In this document: piece by piece, positions 45,671-57,370 of the stretch
How positions within the stretch are numbered: the stretch's first letter is position 1
Layout: each line of letters begins with the position of its first letter
Source of the DNA: Onchidella celtica
Taxonomy: Eukaryota; Mollusca; Gastropoda; Systellommatophora; Onchidiidae
Length of the DNA: 64,000 nt
Reading direction: 5' to 3'
NCBI GenBank assembly: GCA_963931925.1
Contig: OZ007580.1
Coordinates: 3,796,908 to 3,860,907 of the forward strand
The notes under the pieces: model-generated
Told to the model about the DNA's origin: nothing
Databases searched by the model: none
The model's input: only the letters and a program-made list of their open reading frames with translations
Made by a program: the position numbers and the translations under genes

Positions 45671-45972
45671 CAGTGGCTGATCGTCTATGAAACCAACGAA
45701 CCTGAAGCTTCAGGGCCCCAAATCCCACAGGGCCCCAAATCCTACAGGGCCCCAAATCCTACAGGGCCCCAAATCCAACAGGGCCCCAAATCCAACAGGG
45801 CCCCAAATCCTACAGGGCCCCAAATCCTACAGGGCCCCAAATCCAACAGGGCCCCTGAAGAAACTTTTTTTTAAATGAGTGAATTTTGGACGTTGCCCTT
45901 CTGTTGCTGGTTGTGAAATGGGCCCCATAACAGTTGAAGCTTCAGGGGCCCAAAAATGTAGGCCCGCGATTG
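45671..45972. mobile_element. hAT-type MITE, copy 5, with internal tandem array
   Basis: Starts CAGTGGCTGATC and ends GGCCCGCGATTG; flanked by CTCCTAGG (45663-45670) and CTCATAGG (45973-45980), an 8-bp duplication with one mismatch. It shares GAGTGAATTTTGGACGTTGC with the other copies. The segment corresponding to one AGGCCCC-type motif in the others has been amplified to eight units here. Confidence 0.75.
45713..45855. repeat. 18-bp tandem array inside the MITE
   Basis: About eight units of GGGCCCCAAATCCTACAG, with CC/CT/CA variants in the third quarter of the unit. The repeat keeps frames open (PQIPQGPKSYRAPN), which explains the two overlapping frames at 45599-45878. It is not a gene. Confidence 0.85.
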
Positions 45973-45980
45973 CTCATAGG

Positions 45981-47069
45981 GATGACATTGTTCCTACGCA
46001 GATCCGCAGGTTACAACATCCTGTTGCCTTCGGATTGATGTCCCAATAGAAACCCCGTCAATCCTGCGAAAATCGTATACAAATCCACGTCACAATTACG
46101 CAGGACCGCCGGCCGAGGTGAGTGACAATTCCAGTTTGGGTGTAAGTTTTATGGCATGTTGGCTTGATAACAGCCATCTTGCGCCCAATGCCGTGAGCTG
46201 ACGTAGTTTGCTGTCTAGATTATGACAGTTTACAGACAGGGTGTTAACTGTACGTTCCAGAGGCGTCCACACGTGATTAAACATGTTGTCTGGATAAAGT
46301 TATAATAAAATGAAAGAAAGATATGTGCGGCTAATGTCGTGCTTGTCATAACACCCAAATCCCCAAGCTTTATATTATATGTATTACTGTGGTTGAAAGA
46401 CAGTGGAATTTTGCTGGCTACTTCACGTGTATAACGTTTCTTCAATACAGAAATAACTGGGTCTTACTTTACGACAATTTCATTTAAAGTCTATTAATGG
46501 CTTTTGTATCTACCTGTTGTGCTTAGTCAAGTTACAGGCGATTTTCTGAAAAGTTGTAAAAGTGTGGAATACGGTGATTTGTGTGTGTGTAAGTGTGTGT
46601 GTGTGTGTGTGCGTTTGTGTGTGTAAGTGTGTGTGTGTGTGTGCGTGTGCGTTTGTGTGTGAGAGTGTGTGTGTGCGTGCGTGTGTTTGTGTGTTACTTT
46701 AGATAAGCCTAACTCACGGAGAGACTGTAGCGAAGACACTTTTCAGAGTTGAGCCCTACCTTTTTGGGGCCAAGTTTTCACTCTAACATTCCTAGCTTTT
46801 CCTTTCCCTTTAAAAAAAAAAGAAAAAAAGCCTCTTCCGGTGTTCGACGGGTTCAAAGCGTTTGTAAGATTTTCTTGCCAGAGTTGGCTTGTAAAACAAT
46901 GATAATCCCAGTCATCGATTGTACATAAGACCAAATATCACACAACATATTTCATTGCCACTTTCACCCCGAAAGGTTTAGATCGGCGGCCGGACAGTTT
47001 GCCTATAATGGGACATTATACCCTCGGACGCCATGATTACCGGACATTATGATTAACGGACATGAAGCC
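45981..47069. other. Non-coding stretch with a (GT)n microsatellite
   Basis: A GT/GC-rich microsatellite runs from 46566 to 46694. Degenerate GGACATTATGA repeats appear from 47000 and continue on the far side of the next MITE. Confidence 0.5.
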
Positions 47070-47073
47070 TAAA

Positions 47074-47266
47074 GCTGGGTTTTCATGAGTACGAAAACGG
47101 AAACGGAAACGTCAAAAACCATTTAAGTAGTGAAATAGAAAGAATGTTTTCAAGTGTATGCAGAAGCCGTTTCCGCACACATGGAAACACTCTTTCTTTG
47201 TACACACTGGATGGATTGTTAAACTTTACGTTGCCGTTTCGGTTTCCGTACACATGAAAACACAAC
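47074..47266. mobile_element. Snap-back MITE, family M, copy 2
   Basis: The ends carry GCTGGGTTTTCATG and, inverted, GTTGTGTTTTCATGTG. The inner arms have ACGGAAACGGAAACG and AGAAAGA, as in the copy at 14543. The flanks read TAAA on the left and TTTA on the right, which would fit a TA duplication. Confidence 0.6.
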
Positions 47267-47270
47267 TTTA

Positions 47271-47960
47271 CGGACATGATGCTTAAAGGACATTAATTAG
47301 ACGCAACTATGGTAGGCAAATTGCCCGTAGGCAAACTGTCAGGTTACCTTAGAATTTCCCCCTATTGCACTGTAAGAGACACCATATTGCTCGATGGTTT
47401 ACTTTTACCTTTGGCACCTCGGCATTAACCCTCCCCAGACGGTAATTCATCCCAGGCATGTCAAACTTCCATCAACAAAAACATCGTTAGTTACAAACAA
47501 ACAAGATTTCAGCGCAGCTCAAGCTGTGGTCGATCACTGATCTGGAACTAGAACGTGCGGTACTCAGGAAGTTCGAGCATAAACTGTCAACAGATGGTTG
47601 GATGCGCAATTCATAACAGTGGCGTAATTAGGCCGTGTGCCAGATTTGTGGTCTAGTGACTGGTGGTTGACGGAATACACATGGTCTGACTGAGGGATGT
47701 TGAAGCTTGGAGGGGAGAGAGGCTGGAAGAGGAAGGGGGAAGATTAGGGCAAATGGAACATCTTTTTCATTTTCACTTTATTTTATCGTCTCTCCTTTTC
47801 CCATTAGATCTACCCATCATTATCATTATCACCACCATCACAACATATTTTTATCTATCTTGCTTTTATTTATCTCTCCACAAAAACTTCCAGGCTGTCT
47901 TTTATAACTTTTTTTTTTTGTTCGTTCTTCTCTTCTTTGATCGCCATCAACTTTAATATT
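47271..47960. other. Non-coding stretch, nothing recognised
   Basis: No gene or element was recognised; small CAT/ATC runs near 47815-47842. Confidence 0.45.
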
Positions 47961-47961
47961 G

Positions 47962-48316
<355 letters not shown>

Positions 48317-48461
48317 GGGCTAAGAACAAGAAGAAAACTGAAGAAAACGAGAAAAAGATGTGGGAGAAGAAGAAGAAAGAGAGGAAACGGAAGACTTGAC
48401 AGAAGAAGGCAAGAACCAAGCAAAAAAACAGAGGAAACAAAAGAAAAGACAAATAAAAACA

Positions 48462-49183
48462 GGAAAATTGAGGTGTCGATACTAATGGCAGTAAAATCCT
48501 CCTGAAGCCACAAGACCTGAATCCTTCTCATTCCTGTCATGTTTGTAGACTTTAACTGGCAAGAAAACAGCGTGAATCATCAAATACAGAAAATGTGCTT
48601 GAGGCATGCATGTGCACGTAGACAGAAAGCTGCATTTGTTCCAGCCGATCTGTCGTATCGTGACAACAATGTACAATGCCTGATGAGGCTGTTTGTGGAC
48701 GCTGTTAGATCTGCGGTCCTTAACCTTTCAAAATGTGTCTTCCCCCTAGATTCAGGTCCCCTAGACGCACGGCATCCACCTGAATTAAAACAATTTGGAA
48801 TTAAAGTATGGACAAAATCGACCCATTATCCCCTCCCCCCCCCCCCCCGCCCGCCCCCCGCCCCCACTTCCCAAACAAAACCCAGTAGTAACTCTTTCCT
48901 CTTTCGAAATCGGACTCTTTAGACGCCAGACCAAACAGCTCTTTTGAAGGGTAGGAAGAGAAAAAAAAAAAAGATGAAAAACAGAAGGAAAAGAATAAAA
49001 AATATTGAAGAGACAAGGAGAAAAAGAGGAAGAAGAGGTGGAAAATTTATCAGAACAAGAGCGAAAAAAAAAAAAAAGGAAAATCAGAAGAAATTTAACA
49101 AAACCACAAACCAGCAAGAACACGAAAAGCGAGGTGTGATTGCCAAGAGCAGCAAACCTCCTTAAATAAAAGACGTCAAATCT
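48462..49183 (+). mobile_element. SINE 3'-tail fragments in purine-rich DNA
   Basis: Two pieces match the alternative 3' tail of SINE copies 3 and 4: GAGGTGTCGATACTAATGGC near 48470 and GAGGTGTGATTGCCAAGAGC with AAATAAAAGACGTC near 49131-49180. Each is preceded by a purine-rich run; the second also follows a C-rich run like that in the SINE middle. They are probably remnants of SINE copies. The 260-residue frame on the minus strand across 48785-49567 only reads through these repeats. Confidence 0.45.
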
Positions 49184-49324
49184 TGATTCAGGTCCTGTGA
49201 CTTTATTTCCCTCACAATAAATCAGCCAATTTTTTTCTTGTTTTTCCTTAAAGACATTTATTGGAATTTTTAGAATTGGGACAGAACTACCTAAGTGGTT
49301 CATGATCTGTAGATCTCTACAGTG

Positions 49325-49600
49325 ATGGGGGGCACCTTGGTCTAAACGCAAGGTGCTTGCCGAAGGTACCGGGTTTGATTCGCGGTCGGTGCTGGCATGT
49401 TGGAAGTTTGGGGGAAAATTCCTGTCCCTGATCTTATGGTAGGTAGGCTCGAACACCAAGTCTTCTCGGATACGGATGTAAATATTCGGATGGCCCGTGT
49501 GCATGCGCACGTTGCACACATTAAAGATATCTTGGCAGTTGGAAGTCGAGAAGAGCACACCTGACAAGGCTGGGCGCCCGCGCCAAATTTAAAAACAACG
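49325..49600 (+). mobile_element. tRNA-derived SINE, copy 5
   Basis: The head is shortened (CACCTTGGTCTAAACGCAAG, B box GGTTTGATTCG). It is followed by CGGTGCTGGCATGTTGGAAG and the central block TTAAAGATATCTTGGCAGTT near 49522. The 3' domain after the CGCCAAATTT region is missing. Confidence 0.7.
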
Positions 49601-52286
49601 TTTCCTTTGTTTAGGTTTGTTGTTTTTTTAGCTACTAGTGTAAGGACCCATTCAAAGAACGGGAAAACAACATGCACAATCGGCACACAGATTATGTAGA
49701 TCTATGTAGACAACAACTCACAACTGGCATAGTAACACCCGCATGGCCCGTGCATAAGGCAGACAGCACAGAAACGCATGCCTTCAAACTTTGAAACGCA
49801 ACCGGAAGTTTAAAGTCGAAACAAAACAAAGGCAGGAGGGAGGCAACCATTGTTGAGGAGAAAGCATTATTCGATATTTTTAGGCCTATTTCCATTTATT
49901 ATTTAATTACGATACTTCGCTTTCATGTCAGAGGAATAGACATAGTAGCAAAAAGAACTATCTTTCACATGTATTTTTTTCAGGTGTGGGCATTTCTTCC
50001 TCGCAGTAGTGATTTTTTTTCCTTGCTGTTTTTTTTATATAGAAGTCTTACTGCATTCCCCTTGTTCATTGAAAAAAGAGGCTACGCCAGCGACACAAAG
50101 CAACCTCCAAAGAATACACCTCCTTCATTTCATGTCTCCAAATCTATATTTAACACACGCAAAAATTATGCTGGTCGAAAAATTTAATGCAGGCCCGAGA
50201 TGTATGATAGAGCTTGTTAAAAACCGAGCTAGTTTCGTTTAATAGAGATAGGTTGGAAGAGAAGAATGTGGAGATATCAGCCGTTCTCTCACCTGTGTCG
50301 TTACTCCACCCAGTGGTCTGTCTGCACTATAGAGGCTCTGGTTTCTATTTTCCTGAGCCACTTGGAATTTTTCTCCACTAACCTTCACCTGTTTCATTCT
50401 TCGCCAGAATGAAAATTCCATTTTTCGGGTCATTCGGTAAACTTTATTATTAACTATATCATCACATCGCGCACACGCCCTGACATCTGATCCACTCCAA
50501 ATTCCCGTGTGGGCAAAGTTTTTGGTAACACAATATTATGAAAGGTCCCTGCATTTCATGAATAACTTACAATGTATAATATCATAGCAACACCAAAACA
50601 TAAAAAGCATGCCAGGTGGTGTATTTTAATCAACTCATATTCCTGACATAACACATTCCGTGCCACGCGTTCGGAAGTTAATCCCACACGCAATTAGTAT
50701 AAATGAAATCCTGCCTCACACGTCACACTCTCTACTGTGACGTCTTCCTTAGAAAAGGTACCAAATTTATCACCGACTAGACGGGTAGCCCGAGGCTAAA
50801 AAATGAGACAAGTGCAGAAATGTCTCTCGCAGAGATCACGAGGAGTTGCTAATAACAGACCTGTCTTTCATTTCTCCGTTCGCATTAATTAACATTCTCC
50901 CCAATTTTAACTTTGATTCAGCACCTTGCAGAACGCTTCACGCATGCCGGGAGCTGAGGTATTCCAGCTATGCTTGCCCGGATTGTGCCGGGCTATACCG
51001 CATTGTGCAGGTATGAATAGATTTCATGAAGTTATGGTAAGATCTCTTGTAATCTCTAGTGCTTTCAGATTTGGGGGCTTTTATGGGCTCTTTACTCTCA
51101 TGGGCCACGCATGGACGAGCCTTGGAGTGGGTGGTATTCAGGGGGTTGGCGCGATAGGCCGCCGTGCTTTAGAAAAAGGCCCTACACAGCAAAAGCAAAA
51201 TTTTACAGTAAACTCGAAAGAAAAAAAAATTGTCATGTGCGCTGCTTTAGTCGTTATTTAATTTCCATTTTGTGATGACCAATAGAGGTTGAAAAATCTT
51301 TCCCCAGATAGCAAATCGTGACGTTCGTTCTTGTTTGTTCCAACTCTATTTTTTACACAAGTGAGAAATTCGACGTTTTGCATGCGGCTAAAGTATTATG
51401 AAAGGGAGTCAGAATAAATCGGAACTGCGAAACAGCTTGGTAAGTGTCTCAACTCAATTTGAACAAGTGTCAAAGTGTGCGTTTGCTATGCCTCTTCCAA
51501 ACACCTAAAGATCTCCAGTTTTCAGAAAATGGAGATAGCCCAAACAAGAACTGAGGTTGCAAAAGTTCATTCTATTATGATGTTAAAAAGTGACTTTGGC
51601 CTAAATTGGCGTATACGGTCGTTTCCCGTAGCATGGCAGGAGGCTCGGGTTTTTATGCGGAGTATCACTTCCTAATAAGGGCGGTGGTTTTTGTGTCGTC
51701 ACCGGCTGGTGACGACAACACGTTGTTGAAAACATTCACTGAGTCTCTCTCCTCTCCACAGGTTAGCGAGTAGGTATTTTATTCCGTCACGGTTTATGTA
51801 CGTCACATACAAAGAAGTCCCAGATGTCGTTCTAAACGAGAAAGTGACGATTTTAGAATCAAGTCATTGGGGTGAAAACTTTCTGGTGAAGAGCTTTCCG
51901 CAGTTACGATTCGTAAAGAGTTCGATTGTCCTGACCTATGAGGAAGTTTACAATACAGGCTGCCTCAATAATCCCCTTTTTTTTTTTTCTGGCTGAAAGG
52001 GTCAATGGTAGCGATGAGGATATTTTTAAGATTATGTTAAGGGTAGGAATAAGGAGAAGGCTTGGGGATGGATTTGGCATCAGAGATTGACCGGATGGTC
52101 GTGACGTACGGAACTCTTCACTGTTCTTTACGTCTAAGGAAAACATTTCAGACGTTTTATTTAAAGAGGCCAAAAAAGGGTCAAATACACAACAAATAAC
52201 AATATGATAGAACTGAACAATTCCATCACTTTGACTAGTCTGGTAGCTACTTGACAAAATTCTTTAAAAAAAATAAAATTGTGATG
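49601..52286. other. Non-coding stretch, nothing recognised
   Basis: Short unrelated frames only (for example 50926-51261). No domain, tRNA or repeat was recognised. Confidence 0.45.
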
Positions 52287-52291
52287 GCTAA

Positions 52292-53517
52292 TGTCATGAT
52301 TCGGATATTGTTAAAACTCACGCTGAGAGTGAGTTGTTGTTGTTTACCAGGGCCATGAGAAATTGGCTGGTGGCCTTGAACGGTCCTCGCCAAATTATAG
52401 TTGGTGAGTAAATAAATGTAAAGTTAAACTGTTAGATTCACGCTTGTGGGTTTTAATGTTCGTGATTAATAAGTAATGGAGTAGGGGTGAAACAAGGTGG
52501 GGACAGTTGACATTGTTAAGTATGACTAGACAAGTTTTTGCACGTTAACTGGCTGGTAGAATAGTGCAGACGTATTACTACAGTTAAAATGGTGGGAGGT
52601 TTCGACCTATGAGATAGCTGAACTAATTGGGCCAGCGGACTAGCACGCTGGGTAGTTAGATAGTATATAACATCGTGTCACGTTCAGATTTAGTGAATAC
52701 AGACGAGAGAAGCATCGTTTCGTGAAGTATCTCCGGTTGGCCAGTACCTGAACTGTGTGGTCTGAAGACTAAGAAGTCCTTGCTAACGGACTGACTGAGC
52801 TCTAGAAAGAAAGGTCTGAGTGGGCTGACCTTTGAAAGCCCACGCTGCGCTATTTTGATGTTCGCGCCTCCCAGTAGGCGTGAGCAATGGTAATATATCT
52901 TAATTATTCAAGTATAATAGAGATCGGAGATAGAGAGAGAACTACAGCCTCATAGGAAGACTAAGGAAACCCCAACTGGCACTCGACCACGAGTGTCCTG
53001 TATGATAGATCTATTGCCATAGTATGATTGGAATAATATAGCACATTGTTGATGAATTGAATAGTGATTGTGCATAAAATATAGTCTTTTGGCAACTGCT
53101 TAAATTACCTACAAGCCGAAGAGTGCTTCTGTAGGCTTTGAACGTACTGGGCTCTCCTAACATTTAAGCCCATATGATTTATAGAGAGTTTGCCTGGCGA
53201 CTGGCCAGTGGCGACTCAACTGTCACTTTAAATTGATATCCAGTTTCGTATAATATACCTATTTACTATTGATTGCAGTACCTCCATAGTTACATGAATA
53301 TCATTGGTTAAGTTATTAATTAGAGTTTTTGGTTTGAATATATACCTCTATTGTCTTTTGTTTTGTTATTAATATTTATGTAAACTATGGCCTGACCGGC
53401 CTGACATATATACGCTCTAGTTATTTAGTACTTTTCTTGTGTGGTTGTGTCCGAGTGTGAGTTAGCTGCCCCTCGTGCAGTCGTAACATCCCCAAGACCC
53501 TAACTCTGCTCGTGACA
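52292..53517 (+). repeat. 5' LTR, family D
   Basis: 1226 bp, from TGTCATGATTCGGATATTG to CTCTGCTCGTGACA. A TATATAA at about 52674 may be the TATA box. Confidence 0.9.
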
Positions 53518-53640
53518 TCTGGAGGGGACACCCGGGTGACATCTGGAGGGGACCCCACTGACATCTGAAGAGGACCCGTCACCTTCTGACATCTAGAGAA
53601 CACTACTATCATCGGAAGAGGACCCCGTCAACAGCTGCAG
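53518..53640 (+). promoter_or_regulatory. Primer-site-like start with repeated motif
   Basis: Directly after the LTR comes TCTGGAGGGGACACCCGGG; TGGAGGGGACACCCGGG has the TGG start of a primer site, but I cannot match it to a tRNA. The motif GACATCTGGAGGGGAC overlaps the LTR end and recurs at 53538-53553, with decayed versions at about 53568 and 53588. A repeated primer-site region is unusual. Confidence 0.5.
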
Positions 53641-54840
53641 GTCTACCACTCTAAGACTCCACTGTTATTTATGTAATTTTTGTAGTTTATAGTTTTGTAT
53701 ACTGCTGATTTTTTTGTTTGTTTCTCCCCCACATGTCTGGCATGTCCTCTCGTCATTGATCCTGGGACCACTACGAGGGACTGACAGCTAGCATCAGGAA
53801 AAGACAAGACCAGCGCTGTGGACCAAAGGAAAGAGCCAGTCCATTTTGCCCAGTTAAGTGAACCATCTGTATTTGTCTTCGTTTGAGGGGTTCGTCGTTC
53901 CAGCTCCCCTACTTTTGACAGGCATTATTTTTTTCTTTTGTGTTAGATTAGATAGGCGGGTGGTTGGAAGGGATCGAGACTCAGCATACCTCTTTTTGCC
54001 AGACTAGCAGATCTAGATGGCGTTTAAAACGGATAGGAGATTTGCTTTGCCTTGAATAGTTCTGTAGGGACCTGTTATTCGTATAGATTGTTAGCGTTCT
54101 ATCTTCCTCGTATTTTAGGAAGACGTCTCTCTTGTGCTTTTCTTACCTTTCTGTACATAGTTTCAGGTTAGTCAGGTCTGTTGTCGTTCGTGATTTCTGT
54201 TAGTCTAGCGTCTTATTGTAATTTATCGTTCGTTCTGTTCCTCTTGCGTCTTGTTTGTAATGTATTACCTTTTTATATATTCGTTATATAGTATTTATCT
54301 TTCTTGGTTACACTTATTTTTTATTTTTTTTTTGATTACATACTTCCATTGATTCACGTGTTTTGACACGTTGAGCGGTTTTTAGAGGTAACTTGGCTTG
54401 GTGAGAGGGAAAAGTTTTTAAGAATTAACCCTCCTGTGCTGTAGAGTGACAACACTGTTTAAGTGACAACTATTATTGAATTGTTGGAATCCGTGCAGTG
54501 AGTACACTGCCAGTTCTTGCTAATTATTAATTTATACCGATCTCGTCTTTAAATTGACGGGCTCCCGAGAGTACAGTATTAGACTGTTTAGGGAGGTGAC
54601 CTTTTTGTGTAGTGATGAGTAGTGAGTATTGGTTTTATTGTCGGCTGATGCCGCCGCCCGAAGGAGCAATAAATTGTCTCAGGGGAAGAGTCTGTATCAG
54701 TGTCGAGGTGATATCAATATAAGAGCTATGTGAATTATATATATTGAGGATACTTTTTTTTAGTCGTCTGCGTATGACGTCGACCCGAGTAGAGCAATAA
54801 TGAGATTGCCTCGTGGGATGGATGATATTGGTATTTTTCG

Positions 54841-55032
54841 ATTTGAGAGATGTTTGGCAGTGGTAACGTAGTACACTGCGTATTCGTGTTTTGAGAGATA
54901 TTTTGCAGTGGTAACAGAGGACACTGCGTGTTCGCGTTTTGAGATATTTTGCAGTGGTAACAGAGGACACTGCGTGGTCGCGTTTTGAGATATTTTGCAG
55001 TGGTAACAGAGGACACTGCGTGGTCGCGTTTT
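54841..55032. repeat. 46-bp tandem repeat in family D interior
   Basis: Four units with the consensus TTTTGAGATATTTTGCAGTG, GTAACAGAGGACACTGCGTG and GTCGCG; the last two are nearly identical. The minus-strand frames at 54635-55109 that look like repeated YHCKIS peptides come from this array. Nearby, CCGATTATGACTAT recurs near 55070, 55120 and 55198. Confidence 0.85.
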
Positions 55033-56123
55033 AAGAAGTTTTGGAGAAGTGTGAAGTTGTTTTTTATACAACCGATTATGACTATGGTTTTCCGCGTTTC
55101 GTGGACCATCTAACGTAATACCGATTATGATTGTGACTATCCATGTGGCCAGTGGATGAGTTACCTAAGAACATACCCGATATGGATATTGAATTGAACC
55201 GATTATGACTATATTACCGAGATGACTGTGACACTTGACGTGTGCATGGCTTGCGTACGGAAACGGCGCATTAAATTAACTGCTATCGCCTCGTGGCATC
55301 TCATCTATACCGGATTGGATGTTGGAAAGATTTAATTGTAATGTTATTTCAGATCTAGATTATTGTTGAATGCGAGAAGCGCTATGTAATTCTTAACTCA
55401 AGACGAGGGCTACGCGGATTTTAAACGAGAACATCAGACTAAATTATCTTACGGACGCTTCTGTTAGTGTTAATTAAGCTTAACTATGCCGAAATTTGTA
55501 GTTGTGATAGACCCGGAAATTTTGTTCTCCTATTTAGGTCTGTCATATGTACTGGGGTTGGATAGGATTAGCACCTCATTCAGAGACCGAGGGATGGTAT
55601 CACATATTGTTCACCCATTGTGAACACTTTTCACCTACCCCTGTGCTTTCCTTTGTTCCAACAGCTATTTTACTGACGTCGACCCGTATTTTGGCCACAC
55701 CAGACGTTGTTGCCCAGGGTCGAGGACGAGAAGTCATGGCAGACCAGGAGTCCAGATCCACTAATGCCATCGATGCTACTATAGTTATCTTTTCTTGAGT
55801 ATTATTCATTGTATGTATGCATTCCTGATGACATTCGCACAGGATCAGTGTTGTACTCTAAAATTTTAGAGTTATGATTGTTAATGTCTACGTATTTAGA
55901 GGTAAGATTTAATCCTCAGAGAGATATATACTTTTGGACGGAGCCTTAAGATTTTCATGAAGTTTTGTCCATCAATGATACCCGTCCTGTAGGTTTTTTT
56001 CAACTTTAGTACTAGTCTTAGTTATTACCTAGTATTCTTAGTTAAGTGAACCTTTCGAGCAATTTCTCGACTCATGCCTTCCCCTTACGATAATCATTTA
56101 TATCGTTAAAATTGCAAATTTTA

Positions 56124-56139
56124 ACTGGGGTGGGGGATA
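56124..56139 (+). promoter_or_regulatory. Polypurine tract, family D
   Basis: ACTGGGGTGGGGGATA sits immediately before the 3' LTR, at the position expected for the plus-strand primer; it fixes the element orientation as plus. Confidence 0.7.
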
Positions 56140-57365
56140 TGTCATGATTCGGATATTGTTAAAACTCACGCTGAGAGTGAGTTGTTGTTGTTTACCAGGG
56201 CCATGAGAAATTGGCTGGTGGCCTTGAACGGTCCTCGCCAAATTATAGTTGGTGAGTAAATAAATGTAAAGTTAAACTGTTAGATTCACGCTTGTGGGTT
56301 TTAATGTTCGTGATTAATAAGTAATGGAGTAGGGGTGAAACAAGGTGGGGACAGTTGACATTGTTAAGTATGACTAGACAAGTTTTTGCACGTTAACTGG
56401 CTGGTAGAATAGTGCAGACGTATTACTACAGTTAAAATGGTGGGAGGTTTCGACCTATGAGATAGCTGAACTAATTGGGCCAGCGGACTAGCACGCTGGG
56501 TAGTTAGATAGTATATAACATCGTGTCACGTTCAGATTTAGTGAATACAGACGAGAGAAGCATCGTTTCGTGAAGTATCTCCGGTTGGCCAGTACCTGAA
56601 CTGTGTGGTCTGAAGACTAAGAAGTCCTTGCTAACGGACTGACTGAGCTCTAGAAAGAAAGGTCTGAGTGGGCTGACCTTTGAAAGCCCACGCTGCGCTA
56701 TTTTGATGTTCGCGCCTCCCAGTAGGCGTGAGCAATGGTAATATATCTTAATTATTCAAGTATAATAGAGATCGGAGATAGAGAGAGAACTACAGCCTCA
56801 TAGGAAGACTAAGGAAACCCCAACTGGCACTCGACCACGAGTGTCCTGTATGATAGATCTATTGCCATAGTATGATTGGAATAATATAGCACATTGTTGA
56901 TGAATTGAATAGTGATTGTGCATAAAATATAGTCTTTTGGCAACTGCTTAAATTACCTACAAGCCGAAGAGTGCTTCTGTAGGCTTTGAACGTACTGGGC
57001 TCTCCTAACATTTAAGCCCATATGATTTATAGAGAGTTTGCCTGGCGACTGGCCAGTGGCGACTCAACTGTCACTTTAAATTGATATCCAGTTTCGTATA
57101 ATATACCTATTTACTATTGATTGCAGTACCTCCATAGTTACATGAATATCATTGGTTAAGTTATTAATTAGAGTTTTTGGTTTGAATATATACCTCTATT
57201 GTCTTTTGTTTTGTTATTAATATTTATGTAAACTATGGCCTGACCGGCCTGACATATATACGCTCTAGTTATTTAGTACTTTTCTTGTGTGGTTGTGTCC
57301 GAGTGTGAGTTAGCTGCCCCTCGTGCAGTCGTAACATCCCCAAGACCCTAACTCTGCTCGTGACA
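56140..57365 (+). repeat. 3' LTR, family D
   Basis: 1226 bp, same length as the 5' LTR and apparently identical in sequence. Confidence 0.9.
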
Positions 57366-57370
57366 GCTAA

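Larger units (their letters stand above)
52292..57365 (+). mobile_element. Complete non-coding LTR retrotransposon (LARD-like), family D
   Basis: Two direct LTRs of 1226 bp (52292-53517 and 56140-57365) bracket a 2622-bp interior. A perfect duplication GCTAA lies at 52287-52291 and 57366-57370. The LTRs appear identical where compared, so the insertion is young. The interior has a primer-site-like start, a polypurine tract, tandem repeats and no open frame longer than about 125 codons, and none of these shows gag or pol motifs. Such large non-coding elements must use proteins from a related autonomous element. Confidence 0.9.

Noticed and set aside
54635-55109. Overlapping minus-strand frames with repeated Cys-Tyr-His motifs
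   Set aside because: The repetition comes from the 46-bp tandem array inside the LTR element and not from zinc fingers.
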